A stretch of DNA of 64,000 nt, taken from the NCBI GenBank assembly GCA_025504975.1, contig JANUWI010000002.1, forward strand, positions 2,108,001 to 2,172,000. The letters run 5' to 3'. Made by a program: the position numbers and the translations under genes. The notes under the pieces were generated by a model. The model was not told the origin of the DNA. It searched no databases and saw nothing but the letters and a program-made list of their open reading frames with translations. Positions 21,007 through 32,714 of the stretch are shown here, piece by piece. The stretch's first letter is position 1. Each line of letters opens with the position of its first letter. The stretch is from Plenodomus lindquistii (Eukaryota; Ascomycota; Dothideomycetes; Pleosporales; Leptosphaeriaceae).

Positions 21007-21546
21007 TTACTCACAGCCATTTCCGCTTCGTGAACCACCATCATTGCTTGTCTCTTCTGTGTATCTGCCTAGAATATCTGGCCTCACACACAGCACATAT
21101 AATCTCCAGAATAGGGGTGGTACAAGGCATACAATGCTTGCTGTGGCCACCCTCTTGCTGATAGCCGCGTCGCTGCTACCATCTTTCAGAAGCTCCAGGA
21201 AGAACATTGGGATAAGAAGCGCTTCTCCCAGGCCCAACATCAGATATGTAGGTCTCCGGCTCTCGATGCCGTTCCTGGTGTTGGTGGAGCCAGCCACGAG
21301 TGCCGACGTAAGACCACCCACGACAATACCCCCAAACAGCCTGGCGAAGAGAATGCTGGCAGGATTGATGTGTGATGGGTTATTGAGGAGAAAGGAGAGG
21401 GTGAACTGGGTGTTGGTAATCAAAGGTATAGTAAAAAGATTGGCCGCGGCCTCCAGGAGAAACGCTTTGCGGATCGTGGACCCATCGTAGGTCGAATCCG
21501 GAACTATGCGGGGATTAATCGCGGGGGATTTGGCCTTTGATGGCAT
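21007..21546 (-). CDS. Small four-helix membrane protein, function unknown
   Basis: 179 residues from the ATG at 21546. The open frame extends upstream to 21699, but the extra residues read like leader sequence. Hydrophobic segments at about 29-46, 62-86, 100-121 and 137-156 suggest four transmembrane helices with a short soluble N-terminus (basic, Pro/Ser) and a polar C-terminus. I do not recognise a catalytic motif. It resembles the many short uncharacterised integral membrane proteins of filamentous ascomycetes. It is single-exon and transcribed toward the TF gene. The membrane location is inferred from hydropathy only. Confidence 0.7.
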   Translation of the reverse strand: MPSKAKSPAINPRIVPDSTYDGSTIRKAFLLEAAANLFTIPLITNTQFTLSFLLNNPSHINPASILFARLFGGIVVGGLTSALVAGSTNTRNGIESRRPTYLMLGLGEALLIPMFFLELLKDGSSDAAISKRVATASIVCLVPPLFWRLYVLCVRPDILGRYTEETSNDGGSRSGNGCE

Positions 21547-21870
21547 GATTGGAAGAGCAGCAATGTCGTAGAAGAAAGGGCATGGGAAAGTAGAGTACTG
21601 AGTAGACCAAAGTAGTTCCAACAACGGGCAATACCATATGGTGGTCACACTGACGTCATGAACATGTAGTAGCGGGAGCCGTATTTTCGAGCAAAGCATT
21701 AGAACAGTATATAGCCGTGGATTTCACAACAGTGTAGCCAGATACGCACGCTGACATAGGGCTGAGGGATGAGCGACTACACTTGTGCCGCGGAAAGGCT
21801 CGTTGGGTATAAGGCTTGTCAGAGCAAGGAACATGTACTTGGGCGCTGCGGTAAGAGAGTCTGTTCAAAA
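21547..21870. other. Intergenic between membrane protein and VPS24
   Basis: 324 bp holding the promoter of the small membrane protein gene and the VPS24 3' UTR. I see nothing else in it. Confidence 0.4.
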
Positions 21871-22623
21871 TCAGCTCTTGAGCGCTTCAAGCCTCCCTCT
21901 CATCTGAGCGAGCAACTCGGCTTGATCCTCTTCGTCCTCCTCGACAGTCTGCGGCGCAGTAGGCAAGTCTTCTTCCTTCGCCTTGCTCGCTGGCAGCCTA
22001 TCTTTGAGCACCTCGGATAGCACCTTGTCCACCTCTTCTTCAGCCTCATCTGCCTCGCTGTCTAGCATGTCTGTCTCCATGAGCGTGTCATCTACCATTT
22101 CCTCGATGATGCCAGCGCGCATGAGCTCTGAGCTCAATTCCCGCATTGTGCCTGTCAGTTCCGGTAGACGGACAAGACTGTTGACATCTTTCATAATGCC
22201 CGTACTGGCCTTGATGCTACCCTCAATCTTGCGGACTGAGAAGGCCTCGTTGACCTGCATTTGCACAGAGTTCAGCTGCGCCTTGCTAGTCTGTAGCCGC
22301 GAATTCTGTTTCCGCACGCGAATCAACTCGCGAGCAAAGATGCGCACCTCCTGGTTCGCTTGATTCGCCATGGACGGATTGCGTTGGGCGCGTTTACTGG
22401 ACTGCATAATGAGCGTCTTGGTCTTTTGTTCGGTCGCCTTGAGTTGCTGGATGTCGCGGTCAAGCTTGCGCACGTTTTGGCGGACGAGGGCATTGCATTT
22501 GCGCTTCTGCACGGGGGGTTAGTGGATGTACATGCCCATGGGACAGCGCAAGGAAGCATGGGGGACGTTGCGCACCTGCTCCTCTGGCGTAGGCTTCCAG
22601 AGCAGCCCTCGAATCGTCTCCAT
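21871..22623 (-). CDS. VPS24: ESCRT-III subunit Vps24/CHMP3
   Basis: Exons 22623-22576 and 22506-21871 (69-bp intron, GTGCGC...CTAAC...GTGCAG) give 227 residues. The short first exon supplies the family start (GLLWKPTPEEQ). The second carries the Snf7 core: RKCNALVRQNVRKLDRDI, the KRAQRNP turn, FARELIRVRKQ, a conserved VNEAFSVRKIEGSI stretch, then NSLVRLPEL. This combination identifies Vps24 rather than Snf7, Vps2 or Did4. The acidic C-terminal region ends with a MIM1-like helix (L..RLEAL) that binds the Vps4 MIT domain. Vps24 caps and remodels ESCRT-III filaments on endosomes during multivesicular body sorting and other membrane scission. It is divergent from the p23 gene across about 630 bp. 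Confidence 0.94.
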
Positions 22624-23250
22624 GGCTATGCCGTGGGCACAGCACCACACTGGTCGCGGTGGAACAAGAAGGTGCCCGTGGCAATGGGAAGAGACGCCAG
22701 CCAGTCAGACTTGGTGATCCTAGAGGAGCTGTTTGTCGGCACACAACAGGTCGTGTGTCCAGGCGGCGATGTCGTTGCTGCACATGCGCATGGCGGCCGT
22801 AAATGAGCCGCAAGTCGTGTTGCCCGCCTTGGCGAATCGTGACGTTGCTGCCCCGCGACCCGGCCGATCGCCCCAGCCCACTAGAGGCGCAGACGGCCTC
22901 CAGGTGAAGGAAGCTGCCCGCCGCCCGCCGCCGCGACCACGTCCACGAGCTGTGGATGCTTCAGGTCTGATCGGCATTGCCCTCGTCATCTGCAGGCCAT
23001 CATTTTCGGCGGATCGGGTCTGTCCGCGATTGGGGCGTTGGAAGTTCAAGATTCGACAGGCCTTCTATTGCTTTCCACGCTAGTCTCTCCACAGCACCGC
23101 ATTTCTGCCACCTGCAATCCACTTTGACTGCTAACAAACACCATCTCCCTCACACACCTTGCACACCTAAGCTATTGTGTCTTGTCCTTGCCCTCCTGAG
23201 AGAATACACATCACAACTCTACATTCCACTCGGCCTGTAACGTTGCCGTC
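22624..23250. promoter_or_regulatory. Divergent promoter region, VPS24 / p23
   Basis: 627 bp between two divergently transcribed genes. It is GC-rich near VPS24, and the last 150 bases before the p23 ATG are pyrimidine-rich, typical of fungal 5' UTRs. Overlapping frames on both strands in 22720-23083 show no family signal and are taken as chance. Confidence 0.5.
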
Positions 23251-24122
23251 ATGTCTACAGTAGTGCCAGAAGGTAAGCTGCAGCCTTGCCCACTTTCTAT
23301 ACCTTTCAGAGGCTTGCGCCTGCCTTCTCCCTCATCCACGACTCCTCTCAATCGCGAATGCGACATACCCTGGCAAGCATTGTACGCTGACTCCGCACAG
23401 TCACATGGGCGCAGCGCTCGTCCAGCACCGACGCCGAGAAGAACTACGTCTACCTCACCATTGTCGCGGCAGATGTCCCAGAGTCAGATCTCAAGCTCGA
23501 CCTCAAGGAGCAGTCGCTCAGCTTCAAGGGTACATCATCTTCAAAGAAGCTCACCTACGCTATCGACCTCGAGTTCTTCGCCGAGATTGATCCCAAGGAG
23601 TCCAAAATCAGCCATAGTGGACGCGACATTTCGTTGGTACTACGCAAGAAGGAGCTCAAGGAGGAGTACTGGCCCCGTCTACTTAAGGAGAACAAGAAAA
23701 TGCACTTTTTGAAGACAGATTTCGACAAGGTGAGCCCACATGCATCCGCTTGGTCAAGTTCTCAATAGATTGTAACTAACCTCACGTAGTGGGTTGATGA
23801 GGACGAGCAGGACGAGGCACCAGAAGACGACATGATGAACCAAATGAACCCAATGGCTGGCGGTATGGGTGGCATGGGTGGTGCCGGCGGCGACGGTGGC
23901 TTTGGAGGAATCGATTTCAGCAAGCTCGGTGCAGCGCAAGGTGCCGGCGGCCTCCCAGGAATGGGCGGCATGGACTTGAGTAGCATGGGTATGGATGGAA
24001 TGGATGGCGGCGACAGCAGCGATGACGACGATATGCCTGAGCTTGAGAATGACGAAGACAAGGACACGCCTGCCGCTGCCCCAGCGTCGAACGATAAGCC
24101 TAAGATTGAGGAGGTCGCTTAG
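23251..24122 (+). CDS. Hsp90 cochaperone p23/Sba1 (Wos2-like)
   Basis: Three exons, 23251-23272, 23401-23729 and 23790-24122 (introns 128 and 60 bp), give 227 residues. Exon 1 encodes only seven residues plus one base; the join gives VTWAQRSS, the usual start of the CS/p23 beta-sandwich. Conserved later blocks are LKLDLKEQSLSF and the basic stretch ending in YWPRLLKENKKMHFLKTDFDKWVDEDE, including the WPRL motif that contacts Hsp90. The C-terminal third has Gly/Met-rich repeats (GGMGG-type, about residues 135-185) and an acidic Ser/Asp tail, as in fungal Sba1/Wos2. The protein binds ATP-bound Hsp90 in the cytosol and nucleus and stabilises client complexes. Confidence 0.94.
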
Positions 24123-24562
24123 ATCATCCATCTCTGTGCTACGAGCGTCTGAACGCTGTACTTGGAGGGTGCGCATGACTATCCGGCGTTGTTCACTTTC
24201 TCAAAACGGTTTTGGTCCAATCTGGTGGAGCCATGGAAGTACTTTGAGATGACAATGTCATCCCCAGACTCTGGTGTGCAGGTCAACGTGCTTACGTACA
24301 TGATAGAAGGGTACGAATCCTACATGATCTTACCGAGATTCCTTATCATGTATCTTCACTACTCGACGTGCCGACTGCTGAGCGTTTTCATAGTCCTCTT
24401 GAATGTACAAGCAATGTTTCTGGTGTGATTCGCACTTATTCGATGGGTAAGAGGAGGAACAATTTCCAACGCGACTGGACACCTCTAGAGTCATGCTTTC
24501 TTGCTGAACTGCTGAGAAGGTCAAGCGGGCGTACTTCGAAAAGCGGTTCCTCCTCTATTTCC
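24123..24562. other. Convergent 3' region, p23 / HAD hydrolase
   Basis: 440 bp between two convergent genes, holding both 3' UTRs. No conserved frame or element was recognised. Confidence 0.5.
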
Positions 24563-25479
24563 TCATGACTTGCCCTCATTCATACCATAGCTTGCGTAAG
24601 GGAAGTCGACCAGACTGTTTAGTAGACGAGCCCACCCATCGTTAATCTCTCCTGGCATACCAACCTTTCTCGTTCCTTGCGCAGCCTCAACCTCTGTCTT
24701 ATGGAGTTGCTCCTCCTCATCCTCCTTGTGTTCACCAGTCAAGCCAGCAAGCACCTCCGGCTCACGACCCTTGAACTCAGTCAGAAGTTCAGGATGAGGA
24801 CACCATACTACCTGCATACCAGCTCTTCGTCCTGATTCCACGCCTGGAACACTATCTTCAAAGACTAGGCACTCTTCAGGATTGATTGGCGTCTGCCCTT
24901 GCGCTGTAAGTGTCTTGTTGAGGGTGGAGAGGGCTAGTAGGTAGATATCCGGCGCGGGCTTGCCTCTCCCAGGAGGAATCCGTGGATCGTCGCCCAATAC
25001 TTGGTGTTCCGGCGCAAAGTACTGGAATAAATCACCTAGGTGACTGCTCTTGAGCTTGAAGTTCCCAGCATGACTGCTGGTTGCAAGCGCCATGTGGACG
25101 TTTCGCTTCTGAAGTCCGGCAAGTAGGTCCATGACGCCAGCTAGAGGCTTCGTACTTGGAAACAGTTCTGCCTGCAAACCTTTCTGCTCCTCCATGAATT
25201 CTGCGTGAGAGATGGGTAATTCGGCCCAGTTGTGGAAGATTTGGGCAGCCTGAGGGCCGGGGCGACCTTGTAGTTGAGCCTTGATTGACCATGGAAGTGC
25301 GGGACGACCATAGCGTTGGAGTATGGTGTTTGTGACTATGGTGTAAAGGTCCTCCGAATCGATCAGTAGGCCGTCCATGTCGAAAAGAGCAGCACGGATG
25401 CGGGGTGGCGGGGTAGTACTGAGATAGTATTATTGTCGTGTCTCGCAGAAGATTCGGTATGACCTTACGTGGATGCCAT
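24563..25479 (-). CDS. HAD-superfamily phosphatase (HDHD1/YKL033W-A-like)
   Basis: A tiny first exon (25479-25469, 11 nt), a 50-bp intron and a second exon (25418-24563) give 288 residues. The join creates RIRAALFDMDGLLIDSE, the HAD motif I with nucleophile Asp17 and acid/base Asp19. Motif II Thr/Ser lies in ALATSS (about 114-119), the Lys motif in GKPAPD (about 157) and motif III in FEDSVPGVESG (Asp about 192). An alpha-helical type 1 cap lies between motifs I and II. The DMDGLLIDSE form and GKPAPDIYL fit the group with human HDHD1 (pseudouridine-5'-phosphatase) and the yeast homologue, so a small-molecule phosphate monoesterase is likely; the substrate is not settled. It shares a 194-bp divergent promoter with the TPR gene. 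Confidence 0.9.
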
Positions 25480-25673
25480 TTTGTGGTCTTGTTCAAAGTA
25501 CCTGGTCGTCTTTATGAATGCCGTCTTACCAGAAGTGGTGCAATGGGCTGTCGTAGCCTTGCAAGTCATGAAGCTGAAGTTGCCCCACGCGACCGAGGCT
25601 CAAGCTAGCTAGCGACGGCACTCTCACGACAACCTACCGCAAAGCGAGAGCTACAATTTACGACAGTGTCACT
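25480..25673. promoter_or_regulatory. Compact divergent promoter, HAD / TPR genes
   Basis: Only 194 bp separate the start codons of two head-to-head genes, so their control elements must overlap. No specific motif was assigned. Confidence 0.5.
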
Positions 25674-26477
25674 ATGTCGTCGCCAGAGCAGTCAGACCCA
25701 AGGCCGGAGCCTCTTGAGCAACCAGCGCCTGAAGTCTTTCCACTGGTCGAAGAAACGAAGCTCCTGGCCGACTCCAACACCGAGAAGGCTTCAGCTAACA
25801 AAACATTCACTTCTGGCGAATACAACGGTGCCATACAAGGCTACGAAAAAGCCCTCGCGGTCTGCCCCTCTTACCTCGAATATGACGTCGCCGTGCTTCG
25901 CTCCAACATCGCAGCGTGTCACCTGAAGCTCGCCGAGTGGAAGGAGGCCGTTGCCTCTGCAACCAAAGCACTAGAATCGCTCGACCGCCTCGATCCACCA
26001 TCACCCAGGCAGAACTCAGACGCAAGAGGAGCTCCCACAAGAAGCGAAAGCACCGTAACTGAAGTCGACGACACCACAGAGCTTCTCCTCTCCGCGCTAG
26101 CCCGCACAAACCACACTATCAACGACGTGCACAAGCTCCGCACCAAAGCTCTGCTCCGTCGTGCAAAAGCCCGTCATTCACTGGGCGGCTGGTCATCCCT
26201 CCAAGGTGCACACGAAGACTATGCTGCGCTTTCAAAGGTACCACATCACTTATCAAGTCTCGACCAGAAAGCTGTACAAGTCGCGTTGCGCACACTGCCT
26301 ACGCAGTTGGATGAGGCGAAGAATGCTGAGATGGCGGATATGATTGGCAAATTGAAACAATTGGGCAATGGTATCCTCAAGCCGTTTGGATTGAGTACAG
26401 ACAATTTCCAGTTTAACAAGGACGAGAGTAGCGGAGGCTATAGCATGAACTTCAACCAAAATCCAGGGAAGGAATAA
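25674..26477 (+). CDS. TTC1-type TPR protein
   Basis: Single exon, 267 residues. After a Pro/Glu-rich N-terminus, TPR-like helices run from about 40 to 105 (NKTFTSGEYNGAIQGYEKAL, then RSNIAACHLKLAEWKEAV) and about 150-195 (KALLRRAKARHSLGG), with an acidic insert between. The C-terminus carries the TTC1 signature: a helical LKQLGNGILKPFGLS block leading to TDNFQF and a SGGYSMNF ending. TTC1/TPR1 proteins bind the EEVD tail of Hsp70/Hsp90 in animals; an adaptor role in chaperone complexes is inferred here. The p23 cochaperone is two genes away, but there is no evidence of co-regulation. Confidence 0.88.
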   Translation: MSSPEQSDPRPEPLEQPAPEVFPLVEETKLLADSNTEKASANKTFTSGEYNGAIQGYEKALAVCPSYLEYDVAVLRSNIAACHLKLAEWKEAVASATKALESLDRLDPPSPRQNSDARGAPTRSESTVTEVDDTTELLLSALARTNHTINDVHKLRTKALLRRAKARHSLGGWSSLQGAHEDYAALSKVPHHLSSLDQKAVQVALRTLPTQLDEAKNAEMADMIGKLKQLGNGILKPFGLSTDNFQFNKDESSGGYSMNFNQNPGKE

Positions 26478-26913
26478 AAAGATGACTATACAGGACTGGA
26501 GGGTTCCCAACAATATGATGGCTGAATCGCCATAATAGAGGCGGACGCGAGAGAACGACTCTTTGGTGACTGCTAAGCTTTGTCTATATCACGATTCTCG
26601 ATTGTGAGTGTAGCATATTCACGATTTGGACTAAATCAAATACCGTTTCGTGGCATGGCAAGAATTGTTATGGATTGGCAGAACGGTGGCACAGGACATC
26701 TTAGCAAATTTTTAATCAGCACTTTCCGAAAGACTTGCACATAAGGGAGCGTGGTTCCTCGAAAATCCTCTAGACGAGGCTTCGTCTTCTTTTTGCTCGA
26801 TCATTTGATATAAGTCGATACGATGTTCAGGAGAAGGCGCTATGCCATACATATCCGTTCAATTCGACCTGATTCCCCCGCCAAACGCCACGCTAAAGAC
26901 CTACTCTCACATC
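26478..26913. other. Convergent 3' region, TPR / NUP120
   Basis: 436 bp holding the 3' UTRs of two convergent genes. I see no further gene; short frames near 26842-27045 overlap the end of NUP120 in another frame. Confidence 0.5.
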
Positions 26914-29900
26914 TCACAGGATATCCATGTCATCTGTCGGATCCACGAAAGCAAACTGCCCGCTCTCGATAGCCGCAACGCGATCCATCTCAGCCTGGTA
27001 CTCTTTCCGAAGGGAGTCCAAGGTGATAACCTGCCTTTTAAGTAGTCTCTTACCCTGGCCAATGCCCCATTGTGGTGGCGCGATGCCGTCAATCTTCTGG
27101 TCAGCCAAAATGTAAGCGTCTTCTTTGTTGACAGAAGCTAGCGTGTTGATGATCATGAGATAGCACTGTGCAAGGGATTCGTCGGCCGGGTCATGAACTT
27201 TTGAGGACGTCGTCTTCAGTCGTTGCAGACGTTCGTAGAGGATCGAGGCAGCTCCGCGGAAGTTTTGACGAGATACACGGAAAGAGTAGAGGATCTGGTG
27301 GTAGGGCGGTCCAGAGGCGAGATTTAGCGTTTGGTGGCATAGCGTACTCAAGATTGTGTCGACGTCGTCGACCAACCCGACAAAGGGGAATTTAAGAAGC
27401 TCTGTAGTTTGTGATTGCGCAATCATGGAAATGACGAGTGACTGGAGATTCGACCGTTTCCTATTCTTTTCGTTAGCTGTCGTTACATGCGACTCGCAAT
27501 GACGAGGCTTACAAAGCTGCATCACGGAGGCTAGTCATTGCCGAGTATGCCTCTTGGTAACGACATGTCTGGACTGCCGATGTGAACAGTCTCTGGAGAA
27601 GCTCCGTTCTCAAATCTTCATCGTCGTGCCCTACCAAAGAGCGCAGGCCCAATCGGGCAAATTCTGCGACGTAGGCGAAGCTTTTAACCTTCTCAAAAAG
27701 GCCAACCACATGGCTATAGTACCGCGCTAGGCCCTCGGAAAACAGGATGCGTTCTGTTTCTGGTACGAGGTTCGCCGTGTCGACGTCGTCAACGCTGAAC
27801 GTTGCTCCTAGAGCTGTCAAAGTTAGATCCACTGTTCGTTCAGCAGTGACTAAGACTCTTACCAAGATTGTACGCAGGCTTTTGGAAGCAGATCGAGCCT
27901 AGTGCATTATCTCCTGCAGCTACGTGAAGTCGACCCTTCAAATATGTAGCCCAGCTGCTCTCAGTGAGAAATTTCGAGAAGTCTGATGCCAAGTCGTATT
28001 CTGTCTGAGCGAGCAAAACGCCCATGGTGTCTTCAACGACACTATCATAGGATTGCCCCTCACCAGTGAAAACCGACGCTATCCAAGCGCGACTCCATTG
28101 TGTAAGTAAACCTGCCTTTAGTCCTTGCGGCAAAGGAATCTCACAGGCTCTTTGCCCGTAGATACCCTCGAGCACAGTCTGTGTGAATGGAAGTTTCTTC
28201 CCGACCTTGAACGTCTCACTAAGACTTCGATTGAGCACCTCTGAAGCTGTCCCGGTATGACCTTGATGTGCCCAGGCAGTTCGGGCGAGCCATGCAACTG
28301 TCATACAGTCCTTGTATTGCTTGGTGACCTCCGTGAAGACCTCGGAGGCATCGAAGTGCTCCGGTGCCTCACCTTCAAACTCAGCAAACAAGAAGAGGAC
28401 AAGAGCGAGTAGGTCCAACAAGGTGTTCCGCTCGCTGTCAAGAGTTTCTTGTGAGACCCTGAGAAGGGCACTAAGTCCATAGCGCGCGAGTTGCTTCCTT
28501 GAGCTTGGGCGGCCCTGTTCCTCGAGGTCCAGAGTTTGTATAGCCATAAGAAACGTGTCTGTCCTGATGTCCTTTACTTCGGTTCCGAGCTCCTCGACCA
28601 GTAGGGACAAGTCGTCGTCAGTAACTTGCTGTAATAGCTCGCTATGACTCTCGACCCACTCCATGCGGTCGATAATGGTCAGTGACCGACTTTGTAATAG
28701 ATCCAACTCCACATGCCGTTCTAGGTCTTGCTGCACGAACAGCGGTAACCGCCGTCGGAAAGAAGATGCAGCGTTGAGGAGTCTTGCGACGCTGCGAGAC
28801 TCTACTCTACCCAGCGCATGACGAAGAGGCTTACTCTGTTCGTTGAGATTCACAAGATTTGTGGTATTTAGAGTCGTGATTTCGAGGTCACTGCAAGTCC
28901 GTATCGCCGAGATGTGATCACTCAATACGAGCCACGGCATACACGTCTGGTGATCATAAACAAGGCTTAGAGATTCCCCTCTTCGTTTGTGCAGATCTTT
29001 CACCAAGCCGTAATAAGCTTGCCATTGCGAAGCTATCGCGTCGCCAACATCATGAGAGTTCTGCCCTTCAGCCTGAACACCTGAAGCGAGCCTTGCTACT
29101 GCGCTACAAATGCGATCTTTGAGAGGTTCTCTACTCGATGTTCGACCTACAGGCGACCGCTCCATTCCTTGCTTGAAGATCAGCAACGCCGTCTCAAGCG
29201 TGGCCATCGTGAATCTTCCAGGGTAGAAAAGGAATCGAAGCCATCGTTCGGTCAAATCAAGCTCGCCGTGCTCCTCGCCGAGATCCTGTGACTGTGGTAA
29301 GGAGGAGTTGGCTTTCAGAGCTTCCACTGTCAGAGGACCAGTATCAACAGAAACCCAATCGTTCCTCCAGGTTTGCGAAAGTGTTGTAGGGTCGTCCGTG
29401 AGGTCGAACTTAAGCGAGTACACCCTACTGCTAGGTCCCGATCGTGCGCGCAGCCAGATTTCTGATCCCCTCCATCCAGTAGGCCCTGGAATAACATGAA
29501 ATTCTTCCAGACTCCAAACAGTCGTGTCCATAAGCTCATCGATAGGTGGAATGAGCTCAGCACCCGGAGCAGCATCATAGAGCCCAACCTCAAGGTCGTC
29601 TGCGTCTCTGATTCCCCAAAATTTGAACTGATGCTGCTTGGGGGAATATGTGACGACATGGTAGGCTGCGCCTTGGACAACATCACCAGCCACATCGTGG
29701 ACAGCCATCAGCTGCGACTGAGAAGGGTTGATAGCGTAGGAATGCGTATTGGCTTCCAGCGCGCGGCCCTCGGTGCCCAAGATGTCCACATGGGCTCCAG
29801 GCTGTCCCGAGGCAACGTTCCAAGCCCTCAAGGTGTGATCCAGACATACCGAGAAAATGTGCTGCCTATCTGGTGAGAAGCCAACGGCAGCAGCAGCAGA

Positions 29901-30659
29901 AATGGCGAGATCTGCATTCTCAAAGCGGACAGTTGGCTGTGTTTTCCACGACAAAAGGCCCCGAACGGACCAGTTGCTTTCTTGATAGCGCGAGCCCTCC
30001 CAGATACCGTTGGTCCGATCCCATGACAGGCGGCAGATTGCGCCGTCGTCAAGCGTCACCAGCAGCTCGTCGACATGCACGGCGACAAGCCTGAAAGGTA
30101 TGCGCCCGCTGAACAAAGAAGGCTCGGCCCTCTTGCACCAGTTTTCCATGTCTTGTTCCGAGGCGGCGGGGTTGGCGAAGAAGTCGCGGTGGAGGGTCAC
30201 GGTGTACAGCTCATTGGCTGTGGTGACGGCGAAGACGGTGAGTGCATCGCGGTCGGTGGGATCAGAGAAGGCCACGCAAAAGGGGCGTAACGGCGAGGGG
30301 AACTGGAGCAGCAATGTCAGGTTGGCCTCGAACTTGTCGGTGGCGTCGTGGTGCAGGTCGATGGCCTGAATCTCGAGCATCTTGCGGTTATCCAAGACGC
30401 GCCATAGGAAGTTTCGTGGATACTGGTGGTGCTGGCGAAACACGATGGAGCCGTCCGTGGCCAGGTGGCGGCGCGTAAAGGCATCTTCGTCCTGGTCGAC
30501 GTACTGCTCCGTGACGATAGTGCGCTTGACTGCTGGCCGGGAGCCAAACGTATTGAGGGCGCTCGACGGGAGCGTGAATGCGATGGTCGAGTTGGGGAAC
30601 GCGGGCTCGACATTCAGGCGTGCCTCGCGGTAGAGACAGGTGCCTCTGTTCTTCGCCAT
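26914..30659 (-). CDS. NUP120: Nucleoporin Nup120/Nup160 (Y-complex)
   Basis: Three exons, 30659-27863, 27813-27513 and 27460-26914, with introns of 49 and 52 bp. The splice joins give AYNLALGATFS and SLRDAALKRS in frame, for 1214 residues. I chose the ATG at 30659 because the MAKNRGTCLYREARLNVEP start fits the family; an in-frame ATG at 30773 would add 38 residues of unlikely sequence. The N-terminal half is beta-rich (propeller; note GFSPDRQHIFSVCLDHTLRAWNV near residues 280-300, a WD-like blade). The C-terminal half is an alpha-helical solenoid. Nup120 is a scaffold arm of the Y-shaped Nup84/Nup107-160 complex in the nuclear pore and is required for mRNA export and pore distribution. The C-terminal assignment rests on helix content rather than on motifs. 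Confidence 0.9.
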
Positions 30660-31047
30660 GGTGCTGTCATGCGCGTGTTCGCCGGCGACTGGGGCGAATT
30701 GGGGGTGGCAAGGCTTGCGATTCGCGTTGCGCGCGGAGGTCACAAAAACAGAGTCGCGATGGCCATGCGACAAAGCTCATGCACGGACCTCGAGTCATGC
30801 AGCTTCACCCTCACCCACCTCGGCACCTACATACATGCACGCACCGGTATAGACAAGGCGCAGATGGACGTTGTCAGATGGCGATTCATGCATCTATTTC
30901 GTGTGACTGGTCACTTCGTCGTTATATCATTGCCTCTCCCAAGAAAGTTGTAGACATTATCCCTGCTCCAATAACTCCAAATATCCTCCTACTGCCACTC
31001 CAGACTCCCGCATTGCACAAACACATGCCATATACAAAGGCCTCTGC
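30660..31047. other. NUP120 promoter and RAD51 3' region
   Basis: 388 bp between two minus-strand genes. It contains the RAD51 3' UTR and the NUP120 5' region, including the alternative upstream ATG at 30773. No motif was assigned. Confidence 0.4.
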
Positions 31048-32247
31048 TCAACGGTTGTTCCTCTCTTCCAAATCCTTCTCTTTTGGATCACCAATGCCAT
31101 CTTCATTGATTGCGAACAAGCAATCGCTCTCTGGCAGGCACGGGCTGTCATATATCTTGCACACTCGCGTCTCGCCCCTACCCTTCCTTAAACTCAGCCG
31201 TGTTGTACTCGCGTGTGCAATGATGTTGCCGCCGATTGGCTTCTTTGGGTCCGGATTGAACATCGCGCTGGGTCCACCGTCCACCTGCGCTACGACCTGA
31301 TTCGTGATGACTACGGCAATGCCGAACTCATCAGCCAGTCGCTGGAGCGTCCTCATGAACTTTGCTAGGTGCGTCTGCCGACTCGACAGCTCGCCGCGTC
31401 CCGAGAAGTCTGTACGGTACAATGATGTCGCTGAGTCGACAATAAGCAGAGAAAACCGCGTCTCGGTCATCATTTGCGCGGCCTGATTGAGGAGTTCCAG
31501 TTGGTGGTCGGAATTGTAAGCGCGTGCATATGCGACATTGTCTAGGACTTCTTCACCAGACAGGCCAAACCGGTTGGCCACAGCGAGGCATCGTACCGGG
31601 CGGAATGTGCCCTCTGTATCAATGTACAAGCATTTTCCCTCACCGCCGCCCATGTCGAAGGGTAGCTGGCATGTGACGGCTAGGGTATGGCAGATCTGAC
31701 TTTTGCCCGTCCGGAACTCTCCGAATATCTCAGTAATCGAGCCAGTCTCGATGCCACCTGCGAGAAGCGTGTCTAGCTGCTTTGACCCTGTTGTGATAGA
31801 AATGAGTTCGCTGCGGCGCGAGTGCATTTCCGTGGCAGTTGTGAAGCCCATCGGTACCAACTTCGAGGCTTCCCATTGTCAGCAAGATGCACACTGCCAG
31901 AGCGTTGTTGACCTACCTTCCGCCAGCAGTTTGGATGCTTTCTGTTCTGAAATCCCCTTAATCTGTTCCAAGGCTCGACGAGGTCTTCGCAAGGTCAGTA
32001 CCACGCCCATGACGCTTTGTGGAAAATGGCTCACGTGTAGGCAATTGATTCCACAGTGTTGAAACCGCCTTCTACCACGAGCTTAATGTCTCGTGCGGTC
32101 AGTCCATTGACGCCCTGCACAGTCGCACAGTCAGTTTGGCCTACGAGCGGGAACCGACGCGATCCATACCTCAAGCGCAGATACCGGAGTGGGCGCACCC
32201 GGACCCCCCATCGCGCTCTCCTCATATTGCTCTTCTTCGGCACTCAT
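31048..32247 (-). CDS. RAD51: Recombinase Rad51
   Basis: Four exons, 32247-32170, 32114-32035, 31984-31917 and 31868-31048, with introns of 55, 50 and 48 bp, give 348 residues. The N-terminal helix-hairpin-helix domain ([19 protein letters not shown]...[13 protein letters not shown]) precedes the RecA core with Walker A GEFRTGKS at 125-132 and Walker B LLIVD at 216-220. The core also has the DTEGTFRP block and a loop L2 region with VVAQVDGG and GGNIIAHAS. The MGFTTATE...[16 protein letters not shown] stretch and C-terminal [14 protein letters not shown] identify Rad51 rather than the meiotic paralogue Dmc1. It forms nucleoprotein filaments on single-stranded DNA for homologous recombination. 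Very short introns are spread through the 5' third only. Confidence 0.96.
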
Positions 32248-32714
32248 CTTTATGGATTTGCTTCTGTGAAAGAAGGGAAAATGTGTGAGATTGTAGTGGA
32301 AAGCGAGATCTGTGGTGGAACGAAGACGACGGGGATGTCTAGGTTGGGTGGCAAACGCAGTTGACACGCCAAGAAATCGCGTGTACGCGAACTCACATGA
32401 CCAGAAAAGCTATGAACGATACATATTTGTTTGTCATTTGCATCTGCGCGCGCGCACAACAAGAGCCGAACTCCCAGAGTACGGTAGTTCGTGGCACCGA
32501 AGCAAGCTTGCTCTCTGGTGCCATCTCAATCCTGGTCTCATAACTTTGGACGATGACCTCCACCGTTGAGGATTGCACACCTCGCGCTCATTGCCTGTAA
32601 TGAATTTGGATTTACTGATTCAACCTGTACACGTGTAGGTGATGAAGCAAACACATCGCAAGTTTATTGTATTCCCAGCAGATAATCTAGTTGCTTCAAC
32701 AGTCTTTCTAGAGA
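32248..32714. promoter_or_regulatory. RAD51 promoter and aldo-keto reductase 3' region
   Basis: 467 bp between two minus-strand genes. The part next to 32248 must carry the RAD51 promoter. It includes an alternating CGCGCGCG run near 32446-32454. No consensus DNA-damage element was recognised with confidence. Confidence 0.4.

Noticed and set aside
22720..23083. Frames of about 110 codons on both strands between VPS24 and p23
   Set aside because: Mutually overlapping with no recognisable motif; best explained as divergent promoter and leader DNA.
31048..32247. Dmc1 (meiotic recombinase) as the identity of the RecA-family gene
   Set aside because: The [14 protein letters not shown] block and N-terminal helix-hairpin-helix match Rad51 better than Dmc1.
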